Shown: positions 15,943 to 30,011, counted from the first letter of the stretch. The stretch: 64,000 nt of DNA from an uncultured Alkalilimnicola sp. (GCA_937951875.1 CALGAN010000027.1:10651-74650), one strand, 5' to 3'. Translations and numbers: made by a program. Notes: generated by a model from the letters alone, not told the origin.

Positions 15943-18900
15943 TTACGGGACCAGCTCTTCCCAGGACAAGCGCCCGGTTCGGCCGCTGCCGACGACTGGG
16001 ATGGCGTCGAACGCAACCGGCAGCACGCCGGTGACGCCGTCGGTGCCCGCAACGTAGCGGCGGTTGCCCAGGATGGCGACCTCGGCGGGCAGGCCGAGGT
16101 CGAAGCGTTTGCCGGCGGCGATCTTGTCCCGGCTGTCGACCACACCGTCGTGGTTGCTGTCGAAGGTGGCGGACTTGGGCAGGCCGCCGTTGTGCGCCGC
16201 CACCGACAGCAGCCAGCCGCTGCCGCCGCTGTCGCACGGTTCCAGTGACGGGATCATGGTGTTGACGTAGACCACTTTGTCGCGCACCAGCGCGCTGGTG
16301 GTGACCCGCTCGCCGACGTTCGGCAGGTCGATGTACCAGCCGCTACTCGCCGACTCGCTGAGCGGGTGATCGGTGACGATCCGCAGGTCGCCGAGCTGTG
16401 AAACCTCCTGCTTGGTGAGGTCGGCGCGGGTGAGCTTGTACCGGCCCCGGTCGATGACGCCATAGAACGACTGGGTAGCGGTGCTGGTCTTGTCGGCCTC
16501 GGTCAGGTACTGGCCGGTGCCGAACAACACCATCAGCTGCGGGGCGGTGACGTCGGTAGGGCGGTCGTCGAAGGAGACGGCGTTGACGACGGTCGGTTCG
16601 GCGGTGATCGCCTGTCCCGGAGCGGCGGTGAACAGCGGCTCGCCGCCGTAGGCGGGCCCCCAGCCGCTGGCTTGGCAGCCGTCGCTGGTCGCGTTGCACA
16701 GGTCGAACACCCACAGATTGCCCTTGAGATCGCCGGCATAGACGCGGTCGGCCGTGCCGTTGCCGTCGAGGTCGACGACTGCGGGCGCCGACAGCCCGTT
16801 CCGATCCTCGCGGTTCTTCTCGCCGACGCCGAACACCAGGTAATCACCGCTGCCCCAGACGCCGTCCAACCCTCCGTCAAGATAGATGACGAAGAGCTTG
16901 GCCTGGCCTTCGCCGACGTCGTTGTAGCCGTTGCCGACGATGGCCGCCCAGCGGCCGTCGTTCAACCGGGCAATGACCGGGCGGCCGAAGACATGGCCGA
17001 GGTCCGCGCGCGCGAATTCCCAGAGCACCACCTTGTCGGCGCTGGCCTCGGTGAACCGGTCGGGATCGGTCACGTCGAGCGCGAACAGGCCCCGTCCGCC
17101 GCCGCGCAGTCCGCTGACCAGCACGGTCCGCCACTGCGTCCTGCCGTCGATGGTGAGCATCGCGTCCGATACCGCCGGGGTGGCGTCGACGTAATAGTGA
17201 TGGCTGTAGTCGCGGGCGCTGAGGAAATGCAGACCGGTGTTCGGCTGGGTCGAGGCGAGCAGTCCCGGTACGTAGGCCAGCACTTCTTCGCCGTCGGCGG
17301 CGCGAAAGCCGTGCAGCATGCCGTCGTTGGCGCCGACGTAGACGACCGCAGTGCGTTGCCGGTAGGCAGCGATGAAATCGGCGTAGGTCATGCCGTTGCC
17401 GTCTTTCCAGTTCCTGTTCCAGCCGACGTCCGGTGCGCCGACCAAGACTGGACTGGAGTGGACGATGTCGCCAAGGCGGCTGCCGCGGACCCGGAAGCCG
17501 AAGCCTCTGCCCTCGTTGCTGCGGTCGCCGCGCAGATAATCGAGGCGAGCTTTGGCTACCGTGTCATCCGGGCCGGCGCCGCCGGTGCGAAGGTCGTCCT
17601 TCTGTCCGGCGCCGAGATCGTCCCAGCGGAAAGGCACGCCGTTTCTGCCGTTGTGGGTGACGATCGTGCGCTCGCTGCCGCGGGCATCGAGCGCCGCGGC
17701 GGCGCTCCAGCGCGCCGGCAGGATCGGCGCGCCGCTGCGCGGATCGAGCGCGTAGGCGCGCAGATCGCCGCTCCAGTCGGAGGCGTCGAACAGGCCCAGA
17801 TAGAGCACGCTGCCGGCATCCCGTGCTGTGGCGTTGAAGGAAACCGCCGCCGCGCTGCCGGACCGCTGGCCGACAGTCCTGACGGCGGCAGCGAGGGCCG
17901 CGGACAGCGCGCCGGACCGGTCGGCGCTGAGGTAACGGCCGCGGCCGTTGAAGGCGGCGTGCACAAGGTCGTCGATCTTCTCGGCGTCGCCGATCGCCGC
18001 CTGCGCGCCCCGCCACCAATCGAAGGGACGCCGATCGGCCATCGGCGTGGCGGTGCAACCGGGCGCGTAGCCGAGCCTGGGATGGCTTGGGAGATCGTCT
18101 GCCGGGATATGGCCGTATACGCCGAAGCCGACCACGTAGGTCACCATGTGCTGGCCGTGGTTCTCGTCGATCCCGCAACGCGTTGGGACCTTGTCGGCCA
18201 GATCGCGGTGCAGGTCGCGGGCGTAGTAGCGCATGGCGACGTCGGCCAGGGTGTTCGATCGCGCATCGGCATAAGGCGGGCCGCCGAATGCGTAGGTCTT
18301 GCCGCCGGCCGACCAGCTGTGATCGTCGGCGTCGACGTTGCCGATTCCGGTCAGGTCGTCGGTGTAGTAGCCGTCGGTGACCAGGATGGCGACGTTCTGC
18401 TGGCAGGCCCCCGCGGCTTCGGTGGCGGGCGCGACGGGCTCGGTGAGCACCGGGCAGTTGCGGTTGCCGAATAGGTTGGTGCCGTCGCAGGCATAGTACT
18501 CGCCGGCGGCCATGAGCGCTTCGCGCAGCGGCGTGCCCTCGCTCAGGCGGACATTGAACAGGGTGCGCAGCAGCGCGCTCTTGGCGGGGGCGCCGGCGCT
18601 GCCGGTAACCGAGGCGATTTCGCGGCGGTTGTCGGCGGCGTCGGTATGGATGCCGGCCATGCCCATGCGCACGCCTTGGGCGGAGTCGATGGCCTTGGAC
18701 AGGGCGTATTGAGCCGCGTGCAGGCGCCGGCGGTGATAGCTGAACCAATTGGCGAAGTTCTGGATTTCATCCTGGTAGCTGCGCAGATAGCAGCCGTCGC
18801 TGGCCGGCGTCTGGCCGGCGCCGCATTGGTTGCCGGGCTTGATTTCCACCAGCCGGTAACCGTCCTCGGCATCGACCACGCCGTCCTGGTCGGTGTCGAT

Positions 18901-19566
18901 CCAGACGTAGTACATCGCCGGCAAGTACTCGACCTGGATGGTGCGCTCTGGTTCGTTTCTTTTGCGGTGGACCGCGCTGCGGAAGGTCCGGGTGGCGGTA
19001 AGGTCGTACCTGCGAGCGCCGGTGTCGAACGGGTCGATCGGCGCCGCTTTGGGGTCGACATCGCGATAGGGGTTGCCCGCCGCGTCCGTGCCGGCCCAGG
19101 GCTCGTAGGTTTCCGCCGGGTTGTAGTAAAGGCGGTTGTAGTGATGGTTGCGGGCGCGCCAGACGCCAGGCAGGCGGTCGCCGTAACCGGCGTCGTTCAC
19201 CGTTTCCTGGGTCGGGACCACCAGCTTCTGGCGGTCGTCGGTCGAGCCGGTTCCGGCCGCCTCGCGGTTTTCGCTGGCCCAGAAGGTGTAGTACCAGCCG
19301 ACGCTGGCTTCGGGATGATTGCTCCACATCAGGCCGCCGGCGGCCGTGGAGCCGTACAGCTCTTCGGGGATGGCGCTTTCTGTGGTCACCATGTCCCAGT
19401 CCATGCTGGTGGAGTCGTCCAGCAGGAAGAAGATGTTCGGCTCGGCGTTGATGGTGGCGAACAACGGGATTTGCGCGAGCTCGCCCAGCGAGCCGTGGGC
19501 GGTCGCGGTAGGAATCAACGCGGCGGCCAGCGCGATGGCGATTCGGGAACCGTGCCTGCGCTGCAT
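15943..19566 (-). CDS. pilY1: PilY1-type pilus tip adhesin/assembly protein, left operon
   Basis: A 1207-residue exported protein. The signal peptide is at ~1-24, then a von Willebrand A domain starts with the MIDAS motif DDSTSMD at 50-56 and continues to about residue 560 (VAILVTDGYYTDD). A C-terminal PilY1 beta-propeller region includes the calcium loop DLDGNGTADRVYAGD at ~932-946. A second EF-hand-like segment (DSNHDGVVDSRD) is near 1136. PilY1 primes pilus assembly with the minor pilins and acts in adhesion and surface sensing. It starts 4 bp after pilX. It differs strongly from the right-hand PilY1 and lacks that protein's inserted repeats. Confidence 0.9.
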   Translation of the reverse strand: MQRRHGSRIAIALAAALIPTATAHGSLGELAQIPLFATINAEPNIFFLLDDSTSMDWDMVTTESAIPEELYGSTAAGGLMWSNHPEASVGWYYTFWASENREAAGTGSTDDRQKLVVPTQETVNDAGYGDRLPGVWRARNHHYNRLYYNPAETYEPWAGTDAAGNPYRDVDPKAAPIDPFDTGARRYDLTATRTFRSAVHRKRNEPERTIQVEYLPAMYYVWIDTDQDGVVDAEDGYRLVEIKPGNQCGAGQTPASDGCYLRSYQDEIQNFANWFSYHRRRLHAAQYALSKAIDSAQGVRMGMAGIHTDAADNRREIASVTGSAGAPAKSALLRTLFNVRLSEGTPLREALMAAGEYYACDGTNLFGNRNCPVLTEPVAPATEAAGACQQNVAILVTDGYYTDDLTGIGNVDADDHSWSAGGKTYAFGGPPYADARSNTLADVAMRYYARDLHRDLADKVPTRCGIDENHGQHMVTYVVGFGVYGHIPADDLPSHPRLGYAPGCTATPMADRRPFDWWRGAQAAIGDAEKIDDLVHAAFNGRGRYLSADRSGALSAALAAAVRTVGQRSGSAAAVSFNATARDAGSVLYLGLFDASDWSGDLRAYALDPRSGAPILPARWSAAAALDARGSERTIVTHNGRNGVPFRWDDLGAGQKDDLRTGGAGPDDTVAKARLDYLRGDRSNEGRGFGFRVRGSRLGDIVHSSPVLVGAPDVGWNRNWKDGNGMTYADFIAAYRQRTAVVYVGANDGMLHGFRAADGEEVLAYVPGLLASTQPNTGLHFLSARDYSHHYYVDATPAVSDAMLTIDGRTQWRTVLVSGLRGGGRGLFALDVTDPDRFTEASADKVVLWEFARADLGHVFGRPVIARLNDGRWAAIVGNGYNDVGEGQAKLFVIYLDGGLDGVWGSGDYLVFGVGEKNREDRNGLSAPAVVDLDGNGTADRVYAGDLKGNLWVFDLCNATSDGCQASGWGPAYGGEPLFTAAPGQAITAEPTVVNAVSFDDRPTDVTAPQLMVLFGTGQYLTEADKTSTATQSFYGVIDRGRYKLTRADLTKQEVSQLGDLRIVTDHPLSESASSGWYIDLPNVGERVTTSALVRDKVVYVNTMIPSLEPCDSGGSGWLLSVAAHNGGLPKSATFDSNHDGVVDSRDKIAAGKRFDLGLPAEVAILGNRRYVAGTDGVTGVLPVAFDAIPVVGSGRTGRLSWEELVP

Positions 19567-19570
19567 CGTG

Positions 19571-20113
19571 TCAGAAAACTCGACCGTAGTGGCTGCGGAG
19601 GACGACCTGCGCGATATCGGAGCCTCCTGTGCCGCGGGCGGTGATCAGGAACGACGCGTGGACGCCGCCACCCATGCTGGTCTTGCCGTAGCCCTGCAGA
19701 TTGAGCCTCCCGCCGGCGGTGTCCGTTCCGAGCAGCTGGATGTAATAGCGCGGGGTCGACGCCGTGCCGCCGAGCGCGCTGGCCGCGCGCGATTTGGCGT
19801 CGGTCCAGGTATCGGCGGCGTAGGGGGCGGGCGGTACGTCGTCCGGTGCGTAGAAACCGGCCACGGTCGCGAACGCGCCGAGGTCGGTGAGCGATTCGAG
19901 CTCAGCTTCGGCTTCGCGCAAGGCCGCTTCGGCGGCTTGCAGGGCCAGCAGGCGATCACGGGCGTTGCCGGTCATCTGCTCGTCGAGTCGGGCGGTCTGT
20001 AGCGCGGTCATGCCGAGGAGGGTCAATACCAGCAGCATGAGCAGGCTGACGATGAGCACGGCACCGCGCTGCCGCGGCGCGTCGGAACGGGGGGGAGCAG
20101 CTCTGGCTGCCAT
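19571..20113 (-). CDS. pilX: minor pilin PilX, left operon
   Basis: A 180-residue PilX/GspK-like minor pilin. The leader ends RQRG and is followed by AVLIVSLLMLLVLTLLGMTA, without the Glu at +5. That is normal for PilX, which sits near the pilus tip. The rest is a small globular domain with ARLDEQMTGNARDRLLALQAAEAALREAE, the conserved helix of this family. It lies 3 bp after pilW and 4 bp before pilY1. Confidence 0.88.
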   Translation of the reverse strand: MAARAAPPRSDAPRQRGAVLIVSLLMLLVLTLLGMTALQTARLDEQMTGNARDRLLALQAAEAALREAEAELESLTDLGAFATVAGFYAPDDVPPAPYAADTWTDAKSRAASALGGTASTPRYYIQLLGTDTAGGRLNLQGYGKTSMGGGVHASFLITARGTGGSDIAQVVLRSHYGRVF

Positions 20114-20116
20114 CGG

Positions 20117-21064
20117 CTAAACCCTGTTGCGGATCTGGATGGTGGTGGTGAACACGCGCCGCAGCCGGCGGTCGGTCGCGGTGACGGTCGTGCCGTTGTA
20201 GCGGTAGCGCTGCGGCTCGGCGACCACGTTGTCGTCACGGCTGCGCAGCAGCAGCGATACTCGGACGCTGACCACCTGTTTCATGTCGGTTACCTGGTCG
20301 GCGCTTACGTAGTAGTTGGCGGAACGGTCGCCGTCGGTGTCTTCGCCGTAGAGGATCTGCAGGTCTTCGACGTCTTCGATCAGCGGCTGGTTGTTGCGGC
20401 GAAGGGTATGACCGACGACCTCATAAACGGTTTCCTGAAGGCGCATGACTTTGGCGTCTTTCCCGTATTCCTTGGAAAGCCGTTGTTGCGCGTTGCCGGG
20501 CGGTTTTGGGCTGGAACCTTGGCCTTCTTTATGGACGAGCGCTCCGGAAATGCGCGGATTGCCGTCGGTGATCTGGAAAACGTCAGCCGATCGGCAATCG
20601 GAAACCAGCAGAATGTCGCCGAGCTCGAATTCTTCGCGCTTGGCGTCGGCGATGGCCACCTGGACCAGAGATGGGTCGAATGTCGCCTGTTTCGTGACCG
20701 GAATGCCGCCGCTGCCCCCGCGGATTATCAACCGGTCGGGGGCCGCCCCGCCTTCCACGCCGTCGATGCCGCCCCGTTCGATGTCGATGCGACCGGGGCC
20801 CGCGCGCAGATTGTTGTGAAGCTCGGCGAGCGAGGCGCAGCCTAGAAAGCCGGCCATGCGGATATCGCGGCTCAGGAACTCGAGCGCGAACAGGCCGTTT
20901 TCTTGTAGGCGGGCGGCGTTTTCCTGGGCGCGGTAGGCTTGCTGGCTGGCGGTGTAGATCCGCACCACGCCGGCGACCAGGAGCAACCCTAGCGTACTGG
21001 CGATCATCAGTTCCGTCAGCGACAAGCCACGTTGCCGCCGTTTGTCGGCAGGAAAGCCGCTCAT
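20117..21064 (-). CDS. pilW: minor pilin PilW, left operon
   Basis: A 315-residue PilW (GspJ-like) minor pilin. A long basic leader (DKRRQRG) precedes LSLTELMIASTLGLLLVAGV with Glu at +5, followed by the typical LQENGLFALEFLSRDIRMAGFLGC segment. The C-terminal domain ends with the RRLRRVFTTTIQIRNRV stretch shared by PilW proteins. It overlaps pilV by 4 bp (ATGA), showing translational coupling. Confidence 0.9.
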   Translation of the reverse strand: MSGFPADKRRQRGLSLTELMIASTLGLLLVAGVVRIYTASQQAYRAQENAARLQENGLFALEFLSRDIRMAGFLGCASLAELHNNLRAGPGRIDIERGGIDGVEGGAAPDRLIIRGGSGGIPVTKQATFDPSLVQVAIADAKREEFELGDILLVSDCRSADVFQITDGNPRISGALVHKEGQGSSPKPPGNAQQRLSKEYGKDAKVMRLQETVYEVVGHTLRRNNQPLIEDVEDLQILYGEDTDGDRSANYYVSADQVTDMKQVVSVRVSLLLRSRDDNVVAEPQRYRYNGTTVTATDRRLRRVFTTTIQIRNRV

Positions 21065-21573
21065 GGCTGAAAACTCACATGAAACGCCATCCGCTCGCTG
21101 TCTTGCGGCTCATGCGGCGTCAGCCGGTCGTTCCACCAGATCTTGACGACGTAGTGCTCGCCGACGCCGTCGCACGCCGGCGAGGCGGAGCCCGTGCCAT
21201 CGTCCGGCGAGCTGTCGATGCAGACGACGCCTTCGCCCTGCGGCAGCTGTTTGGCAAGGTTGGCGGCCCATTCGTAGAGATCGTGCCTTGCCAAGGCCGA
21301 GGGCGAGCAGCCGGGAGGCGAAAGGCAGGCGTCGCTGCGGCTGGGGGCGGGGTTGTCGTAGTCGCCGTTGGCGACCGCGGCCCTGTTCGCCCGCATTCGC
21401 TCGATGAGGTCGTAGGCGAGCGCTGTCGCCTGGCTGCGCAAATATGAGCCGTGGTTGCTTTTCAGCCCCGTGACCTGAAGTCCCGCGAGCCCCAGAAGCC
21501 CTACCGCGAGAACCAATACGGCCACGAGCGTTTCGACGAGAGAGAAAGCTCTTTGACGACAGCGCCAGTTCAT
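21061..21573 (-). CDS. pilV: minor pilin PilV, left operon
   Basis: A 170-residue PilV (GspI-like) minor pilin, first gene of the leftward operon. The N-terminal helix FSLVETLVAVLVLAVGLLGLAGLQ is typical, with Glu at +5, but the residue before the cleavage site is Ala (RQRA/F) instead of the near-invariant Gly. The rest has YLRSQATALAYDLIERMRANR and paired cysteines. Processing by PilD may be slower or altered; this is inference. It is divergent from the right-hand fimT across a 411-bp spacer. Confidence 0.88.
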   Translation of the reverse strand: MNWRCRQRAFSLVETLVAVLVLAVGLLGLAGLQVTGLKSNHGSYLRSQATALAYDLIERMRANRAAVANGDYDNPAPSRSDACLSPPGCSPSALARHDLYEWAANLAKQLPQGEGVVCIDSSPDDGTGSASPACDGVGEHYVVKIWWNDRLTPHEPQDSERMAFHVSFQP

Positions 21574-21984
21574 GCGTTCCCTGCAGTTTATGGCGATGTG
21601 GTTTAAGAGTTATTTTGTTTTTGATTGGCTTTTGTGCTTGTCGAGGGTTGATAAATATATGGCGGGATGCGTTCGGCTGGCAATGGTTCTGTTGGTTTTT
21701 GTGGTGAATTAATTAAATTTTTGGTGATATTAGTTTCAGTTGTTTTGCGGTTGTTGGGTTCCGTTAAGGGGTGTCCTCTCGGAAAGACGGCGGTCTCGGG
21801 GCCTGTGGGCAAAAACGCGTAGGGCAGGATATGTCGCGCTCCGGCCTCATGGTTTCCGGTTGCCGCTCGCCGCTTGTCGGCTCGGCGATGCCTTTGGTCC
21901 CGCGCGATCTGGAAGTCCGCAGTGCCTCGGATATGGTGTTGTCGGGATATCGGGCAAGGACGGTGCCGGACCGGTTCGGACCGT
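21574..21984. other. divergent control region between the two pilin operons
   Basis: 411 bases without a credible gene. The half next to pilV (21600-21770) is very AT-rich, with TTAATTAA-like and ATAAATATAT stretches; the half next to fimT has normal GC. It must hold the outward promoters of both minor-pilin operons. I see no convincing sigma-54 box or regulator site by eye. Confidence 0.6.
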
Positions 21985-22500
21985 ATGAAGAACAACAGCA
22001 TGCAGCGACAAGCCGGCGTCACATTGATCGAGCTGATCGTCACGCTCTTCGTGGTGGCGATCGTGACCATGGTCGCCATACCTGCGTTCCGCACCTTTCT
22101 CCAGAACAACCGCATGATCGCGGTGACCAACGACGTGGTGCTCGCTTTCAACGCCGCGCGCAGCGAGGCGGTGAAGCGGCGTCAGACGGTACGCGTCTGT
22201 GCTGGCGACACGGCCAGCGGCTGCCAGGCCGGGGCAGGCTTCGAGGAAGGCTGGCTGGTTTGGATAGATGGCAACGGCAATGACCAGTTCGACGCCGGCG
22301 AGGAGCTGCTGGTGCAGAACAAGATCGAGGGGCTCACCATCGAGGGCTTCGATGCCATCCGCTTCGACGCTTCCGGAGTGCCGGATAGCAGCGGAACCTT
22401 GTCCATCTGCGACAGCCGCGGCGTCGATAGCGCGCGCGGTGTCAGTGTGTTGCCGACCGGCCGGATTACGACGTCGGGGGTTACGCCGTCATGCGGATGA
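21985..22500 (+). CDS. type IV pilus minor pilin, FimT/FimU (GspH-like), right operon
   Basis: A 171-residue pseudopilin. The leader MKNNSMQRQAG precedes VTLIELIVTLFVVAIVTMVA (cleavage G/V, Glu at +5). NAARSEAVKRRQTVRVC, GWLVWIDGNGNDQFDAGEEL and a C-terminal TPSCG match FimT/FimU. The short DGNGNDQFDAGE loop is the common family form. ATG 21985 gives a normal leader; ATG 22000 would also keep it. It is the first gene of the rightward operon and overlaps pilV by 10 bp. Confidence 0.9.
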   Translation: MKNNSMQRQAGVTLIELIVTLFVVAIVTMVAIPAFRTFLQNNRMIAVTNDVVLAFNAARSEAVKRRQTVRVCAGDTASGCQAGAGFEEGWLVWIDGNGNDQFDAGEELLVQNKIEGLTIEGFDAIRFDASGVPDSSGTLSICDSRGVDSARGVSVLPTGRITTSGVTPSCG

Positions 22501-23000
22501 GAAGGGATATGTCGGCTCATCGGGCGAGTCAGGGTGGCGTCACTCTGATCGAGGTGCTGGTGGCGGTGGTCGTGCTCTCCATCGGCCTGTTGGGCGTGGC
22601 GGGGCTGCAGGCCGCCGGCCTGCGCTTTACCCAGAATGCCGCGCTGCGCTCGCAGGCGGTGGTCATCGCCACCGATATCGCCGACCGGATTCGCTCCAAC
22701 CCGGACGGCTTGGCGGCCGGCTACTACAACAGCTTCAGCAGCGCCGATCACGTCAACACCGCCACCCCTAACTGCATCACTGAAGCCGGCGGCTGCAATC
22801 CGCAGGAGTTGGCCAACTACCACATTCGCGACTGGTCGCGTAATACCGTCGCCGCCATGCCCGGCGGTGCCAGCGCGACGGTGACTTGCGGTGCCGATAA
22901 CTGCCAGGTGGTGGTGACCTGGACCGGTCTGGAGAAGTCCGGTGTCTCGGCCACGCCGCCCAAGATGCGGATCGCCTTCGTTCCTTCGGCGTTGTTGTGA
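22491..23000 (+). CDS. pilV: minor pilin PilV, right operon
   Basis: A minor pilin of up to 169 residues. The leader ends QGG before VTLIEVLVAVVVLSIGLLGVAG, with Glu at +5. AALRSQAVVIATDIADRIRSN follows, then a cysteine-paired globular part. Starts at 22491, 22497 and 22509 are possible; all overlap or abut the fimT stop. GspI/PilV class. It is only distantly similar to the left-hand PilV and has the normal Gly at -1. Confidence 0.88.
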   Translation: MRMRRDMSAHRASQGGVTLIEVLVAVVVLSIGLLGVAGLQAAGLRFTQNAALRSQAVVIATDIADRIRSNPDGLAAGYYNSFSSADHVNTATPNCITEAGGCNPQELANYHIRDWSRNTVAAMPGGASATVTCGADNCQVVVTWTGLEKSGVSATPPKMRIAFVPSALL

Positions 23001-23011
23001 GGGTGGCAGGC

Positions 23012-24064
23012 ATGAAGGGAACGCTTTTCCGACGGCAGCGCGGTCTGACTTTGATCGAAATCATGATCGCGGTGACGCTCGGTCTGATTCTGACGGCTGG
23101 GATCATTCAAATCTTCGTCGGCAGCAAGCGAACTTATCACGCCACCGAAGGCTTGGCCCGTATGCAGGAAAACGGCCGCTTCATCACGGACGTGATCGCT
23201 CACGACCTGCGTCACGTGCTCTACCGTGGCTGTGTCGACCCCAACAATCCGGCCAATACCGCCTACATCTCGACGGTCGTCACCGACCCGTTCGACCCGC
23301 CGATCGTCGGTTACGACAACAGCGGCACCCTGCCGGCCGGTGCGGTGGCCGGCACCGATGCCGTGACCGTGCGCTTTGCGGATCCACGGGGCATTCCGCT
23401 CAAGAGCGCGATGGCGGACGAGTACGGCGATATCACAGTGGCCTCCGATCGCGGGCTGTCCGCCGGCGATGTCGCGATCATCGCCGACTGCGTGCAGGCC
23501 GATGTCTTCACGATCACCGACGTGATCGACAACGGCTCTTCGACCTTCGTGATCAAGCATGACGCCGTGTTTGACGGCGATACCGTCAACCAGAACCCGA
23601 ACAAGGCCGACAACGGCAGCGGCGTTACGCCGCTTTCCAAGGCCTATGGCACCGACGCGCAGCTCATGATCCTGCGCGATCGCACCTACTTCGTGCGCAA
23701 TACCGGTCGTACCGCCATAGACGGTACGCCGATCCTAGCGCTGGCGCGCCGCTCCGGCGGCCAGGTCGAGGATCTGATCGAGGGGGTGGCCAACCTGCAG
23801 ATTCTGTATGGGGAGCGGCTTGCCAACGGCAACGTCCGCTTCGTGCCGGCGGGTACCAGCGGTCTGGACATGAACAAGGTCGCCGCGGTGCAGGTGGGCA
23901 TTCTGCTGCAGACCGTGGAAGCGGTCGGCGAGCCCTCGGCGGCCAATCAAACATTCACGATCGCGGGAACCTCGGTCACGGTGCCGGCCGGCGATCGCCG
24001 TCTATGGCGGGCCTTCAACGTCACCACGCGTCTGCGTAACCAGTTGCCGGAAAACCAGCTGTAG
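23012..24064 (+). CDS. pilW: minor pilin PilW, right operon
   Basis: A 350-residue PilW/GspJ-like minor pilin. The leader ends RRQRG before LTLIEIMIAVTLGLILTAGI, then MQENGRFITDVIAHDLRHVLYRGC. The C-terminus (RRLWRAFNVTTRLRNQLP) parallels the left-hand PilW. ATG 23012 is preceded by GGTGGCAGG. A GTG at 22997 overlapping the pilV stop is the alternative. It is followed 13 bp later by pilX. Confidence 0.9.
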   Translation: MKGTLFRRQRGLTLIEIMIAVTLGLILTAGIIQIFVGSKRTYHATEGLARMQENGRFITDVIAHDLRHVLYRGCVDPNNPANTAYISTVVTDPFDPPIVGYDNSGTLPAGAVAGTDAVTVRFADPRGIPLKSAMADEYGDITVASDRGLSAGDVAIIADCVQADVFTITDVIDNGSSTFVIKHDAVFDGDTVNQNPNKADNGSGVTPLSKAYGTDAQLMILRDRTYFVRNTGRTAIDGTPILALARRSGGQVEDLIEGVANLQILYGERLANGNVRFVPAGTSGLDMNKVAAVQVGILLQTVEAVGEPSAANQTFTIAGTSVTVPAGDRRLWRAFNVTTRLRNQLPENQL

Positions 24065-24077
24065 GACTGGGGGCGAT

Positions 24078-24593
24078 ATGAGAAGTCGGGCATACGGCCG
24101 CCGCATGGCCTTGGGTAGACGCGCCCAGCGGGGTGCGGTGTTGGTGGTGGGGCTGCTGATCCTGCTGGTGCTGACGCTGATCGGTGTCACGGCGATGCGT
24201 GGCGCCACGCTGGAAGAGCGCATGGCCGCCAACGCGACTTTCACCCAGCAGGCGCTGCAGGCGGCCGATAGCGCCGCCGAGGCGGCGATGAGGCAGAACC
24301 ATCTGGCCAGCGCCATTTCTTTGGGCCTGAGCAATGAACTGGAGCTGGATGGCAGCGATATCGATCTCGGCATACCGGCAACCGAGACCGCCGTTACCGT
24401 TGCCGCGGAAATCTTCTACCGCAGCAAGAACTCGTTTTCCGAAGGCTGGAGTGCCGGCATAGGCAAGGGCTTTACCGAGCATAACTTCGACATCGTCGGT
24501 ATCGGTCGCATACCTGCCGCGAATGCCGAGCAGGTCGTTACCCGCGGGGCCATGGCTAGAGGTCCGGCCGAAGAATTGTCTTTTGCTGAATAG
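24078..24593 (+). CDS. pilX: minor pilin PilX, right operon
   Basis: A 171-residue PilX. The leader ends RAQRG before AVLVVGLLILLVLTLIGVTAM, with no Glu at +5, as usual in PilX. TLEERMAANATFTQQALQAADSAAEAAM is the conserved amphipathic region. It lies between pilW and pilY1 in the rightward operon. Confidence 0.88.
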   Translation: MRSRAYGRRMALGRRAQRGAVLVVGLLILLVLTLIGVTAMRGATLEERMAANATFTQQALQAADSAAEAAMRQNHLASAISLGLSNELELDGSDIDLGIPATETAVTVAAEIFYRSKNSFSEGWSAGIGKGFTEHNFDIVGIGRIPAANAEQVVTRGAMARGPAEELSFAE

Positions 24594-24614
24594 CGCCGAT
24601 CGTGAGGGGTCGCT

Positions 24615-29219
<4,605 letters not shown>

Positions 29220-29233
29220 TCAGAGGTTAGAGC

Positions 29234-29647
29234 ATGATACGAGTCGCGCCCGTACGAGGCTTCACATTGATCGAGCTGGTGGTCGTCGTGCTGATCGTCG
29301 GCATTCTCGCTTCCATCGCCTATCCGATTTATACGGATCAGGTGCGCAAGGGCCGGCGTGCGGATGCCAAGGCCGCGTTGGTGACCGCGCAGCAGCAGAT
29401 CGAGCGTTGCTACACCAGCACCCTGGACTACACCAAGTGCAGCCTCGGTTCGTCGACCTCGGAGAACGGCTTCTACTCGATCGCTTTCGCCACTAGCCCG
29501 GCGCGTACGGCGAGCACCTATGTACTGGTGGCCACCGCCGAGAACGTGCAGGCGTCCGATACCGACTGCGCCAAGTTCACCTTGAGCAATGCCGGGGAGC
29601 GCAAAGCGTATACCTCTGGTGATGTCGAGAACCCGAACTGCTGGTAG
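29234..29647 (+). CDS. pilE: type IV pilin-like protein PilE
   Basis: A 137-residue pilin. The leader MIRVAPVRG precedes FTLIELVVVVLIVGILASIAYP, with cleavage G/F and Glu at +5. The short globular domain has RKGRRADAKAALVTAQQQIERCYT and a C-terminal disulfide (TDCAKF...NPNCW), as in PilE proteins that end the fimT-pilY1 operon. It is probably a minor pilin and not the major subunit. Confidence 0.92.
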   Translation: MIRVAPVRGFTLIELVVVVLIVGILASIAYPIYTDQVRKGRRADAKAALVTAQQQIERCYTSTLDYTKCSLGSSTSENGFYSIAFATSPARTASTYVLVATAENVQASDTDCAKFTLSNAGERKAYTSGDVENPNCW

Positions 29648-29663
29648 CGCGGAGAGTGCGGCC

Positions 29664-30011
29664 ATGAACATGCGTGCGCGCAAACTCTTGTTCCCGGCAC
29701 TGCTGGGGCTGTCGATCGCGGTGGCGGCCCCGGCCGAGGCGCAGGTCGAGGAATGTCTGCCCGAGAACGTCAGGTACACCGCCGAGGGCGCCTGGGGTGC
29801 CCTGACTCAGGAGGCGTTTCTGCGCTACCGCAGCGCCAGTCCCGAGGAGCAGGTCAAGATGCGCTACTCGGGCACTGCGGTGCGCTATTCCACCGGGCAG
29901 AAGGTCTGCGTCGGGGGGGCCTGGCCGGCGGAAGACGCGGTGCGGGTGCTTGGCGGTTACGGGCAGCTGCGCTACTGGGTGCCGAGGTCGGCGCTGCGCG
30001 GAGACGGTTGA
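29664..30011 (+). CDS. small exported protein downstream of pilE
   Basis: A 115-residue unknown protein. The signal peptide (LLFPALLGLSIAVAAPAEA) is followed by a mature domain of about 88 residues with two cysteines (EECLPE and KVCVGG), likely one disulfide. Repeated Y-rich strands (VKMRYSGTAVRYSTG, GGYGQLRYWVP) suggest a small beta fold, perhaps SH3-like. GGAGAG precedes ATG 29664. It lies 16 bp after pilE, so it is probably the last gene of the pilus operon. It has the size of P. aeruginosa PilY2, but I see no clear sequence match and do not name it. Confidence 0.7.
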   Translation: MNMRARKLLFPALLGLSIAVAAPAEAQVEECLPENVRYTAEGAWGALTQEAFLRYRSASPEEQVKMRYSGTAVRYSTGQKVCVGGAWPAEDAVRVLGGYGQLRYWVPRSALRGDG

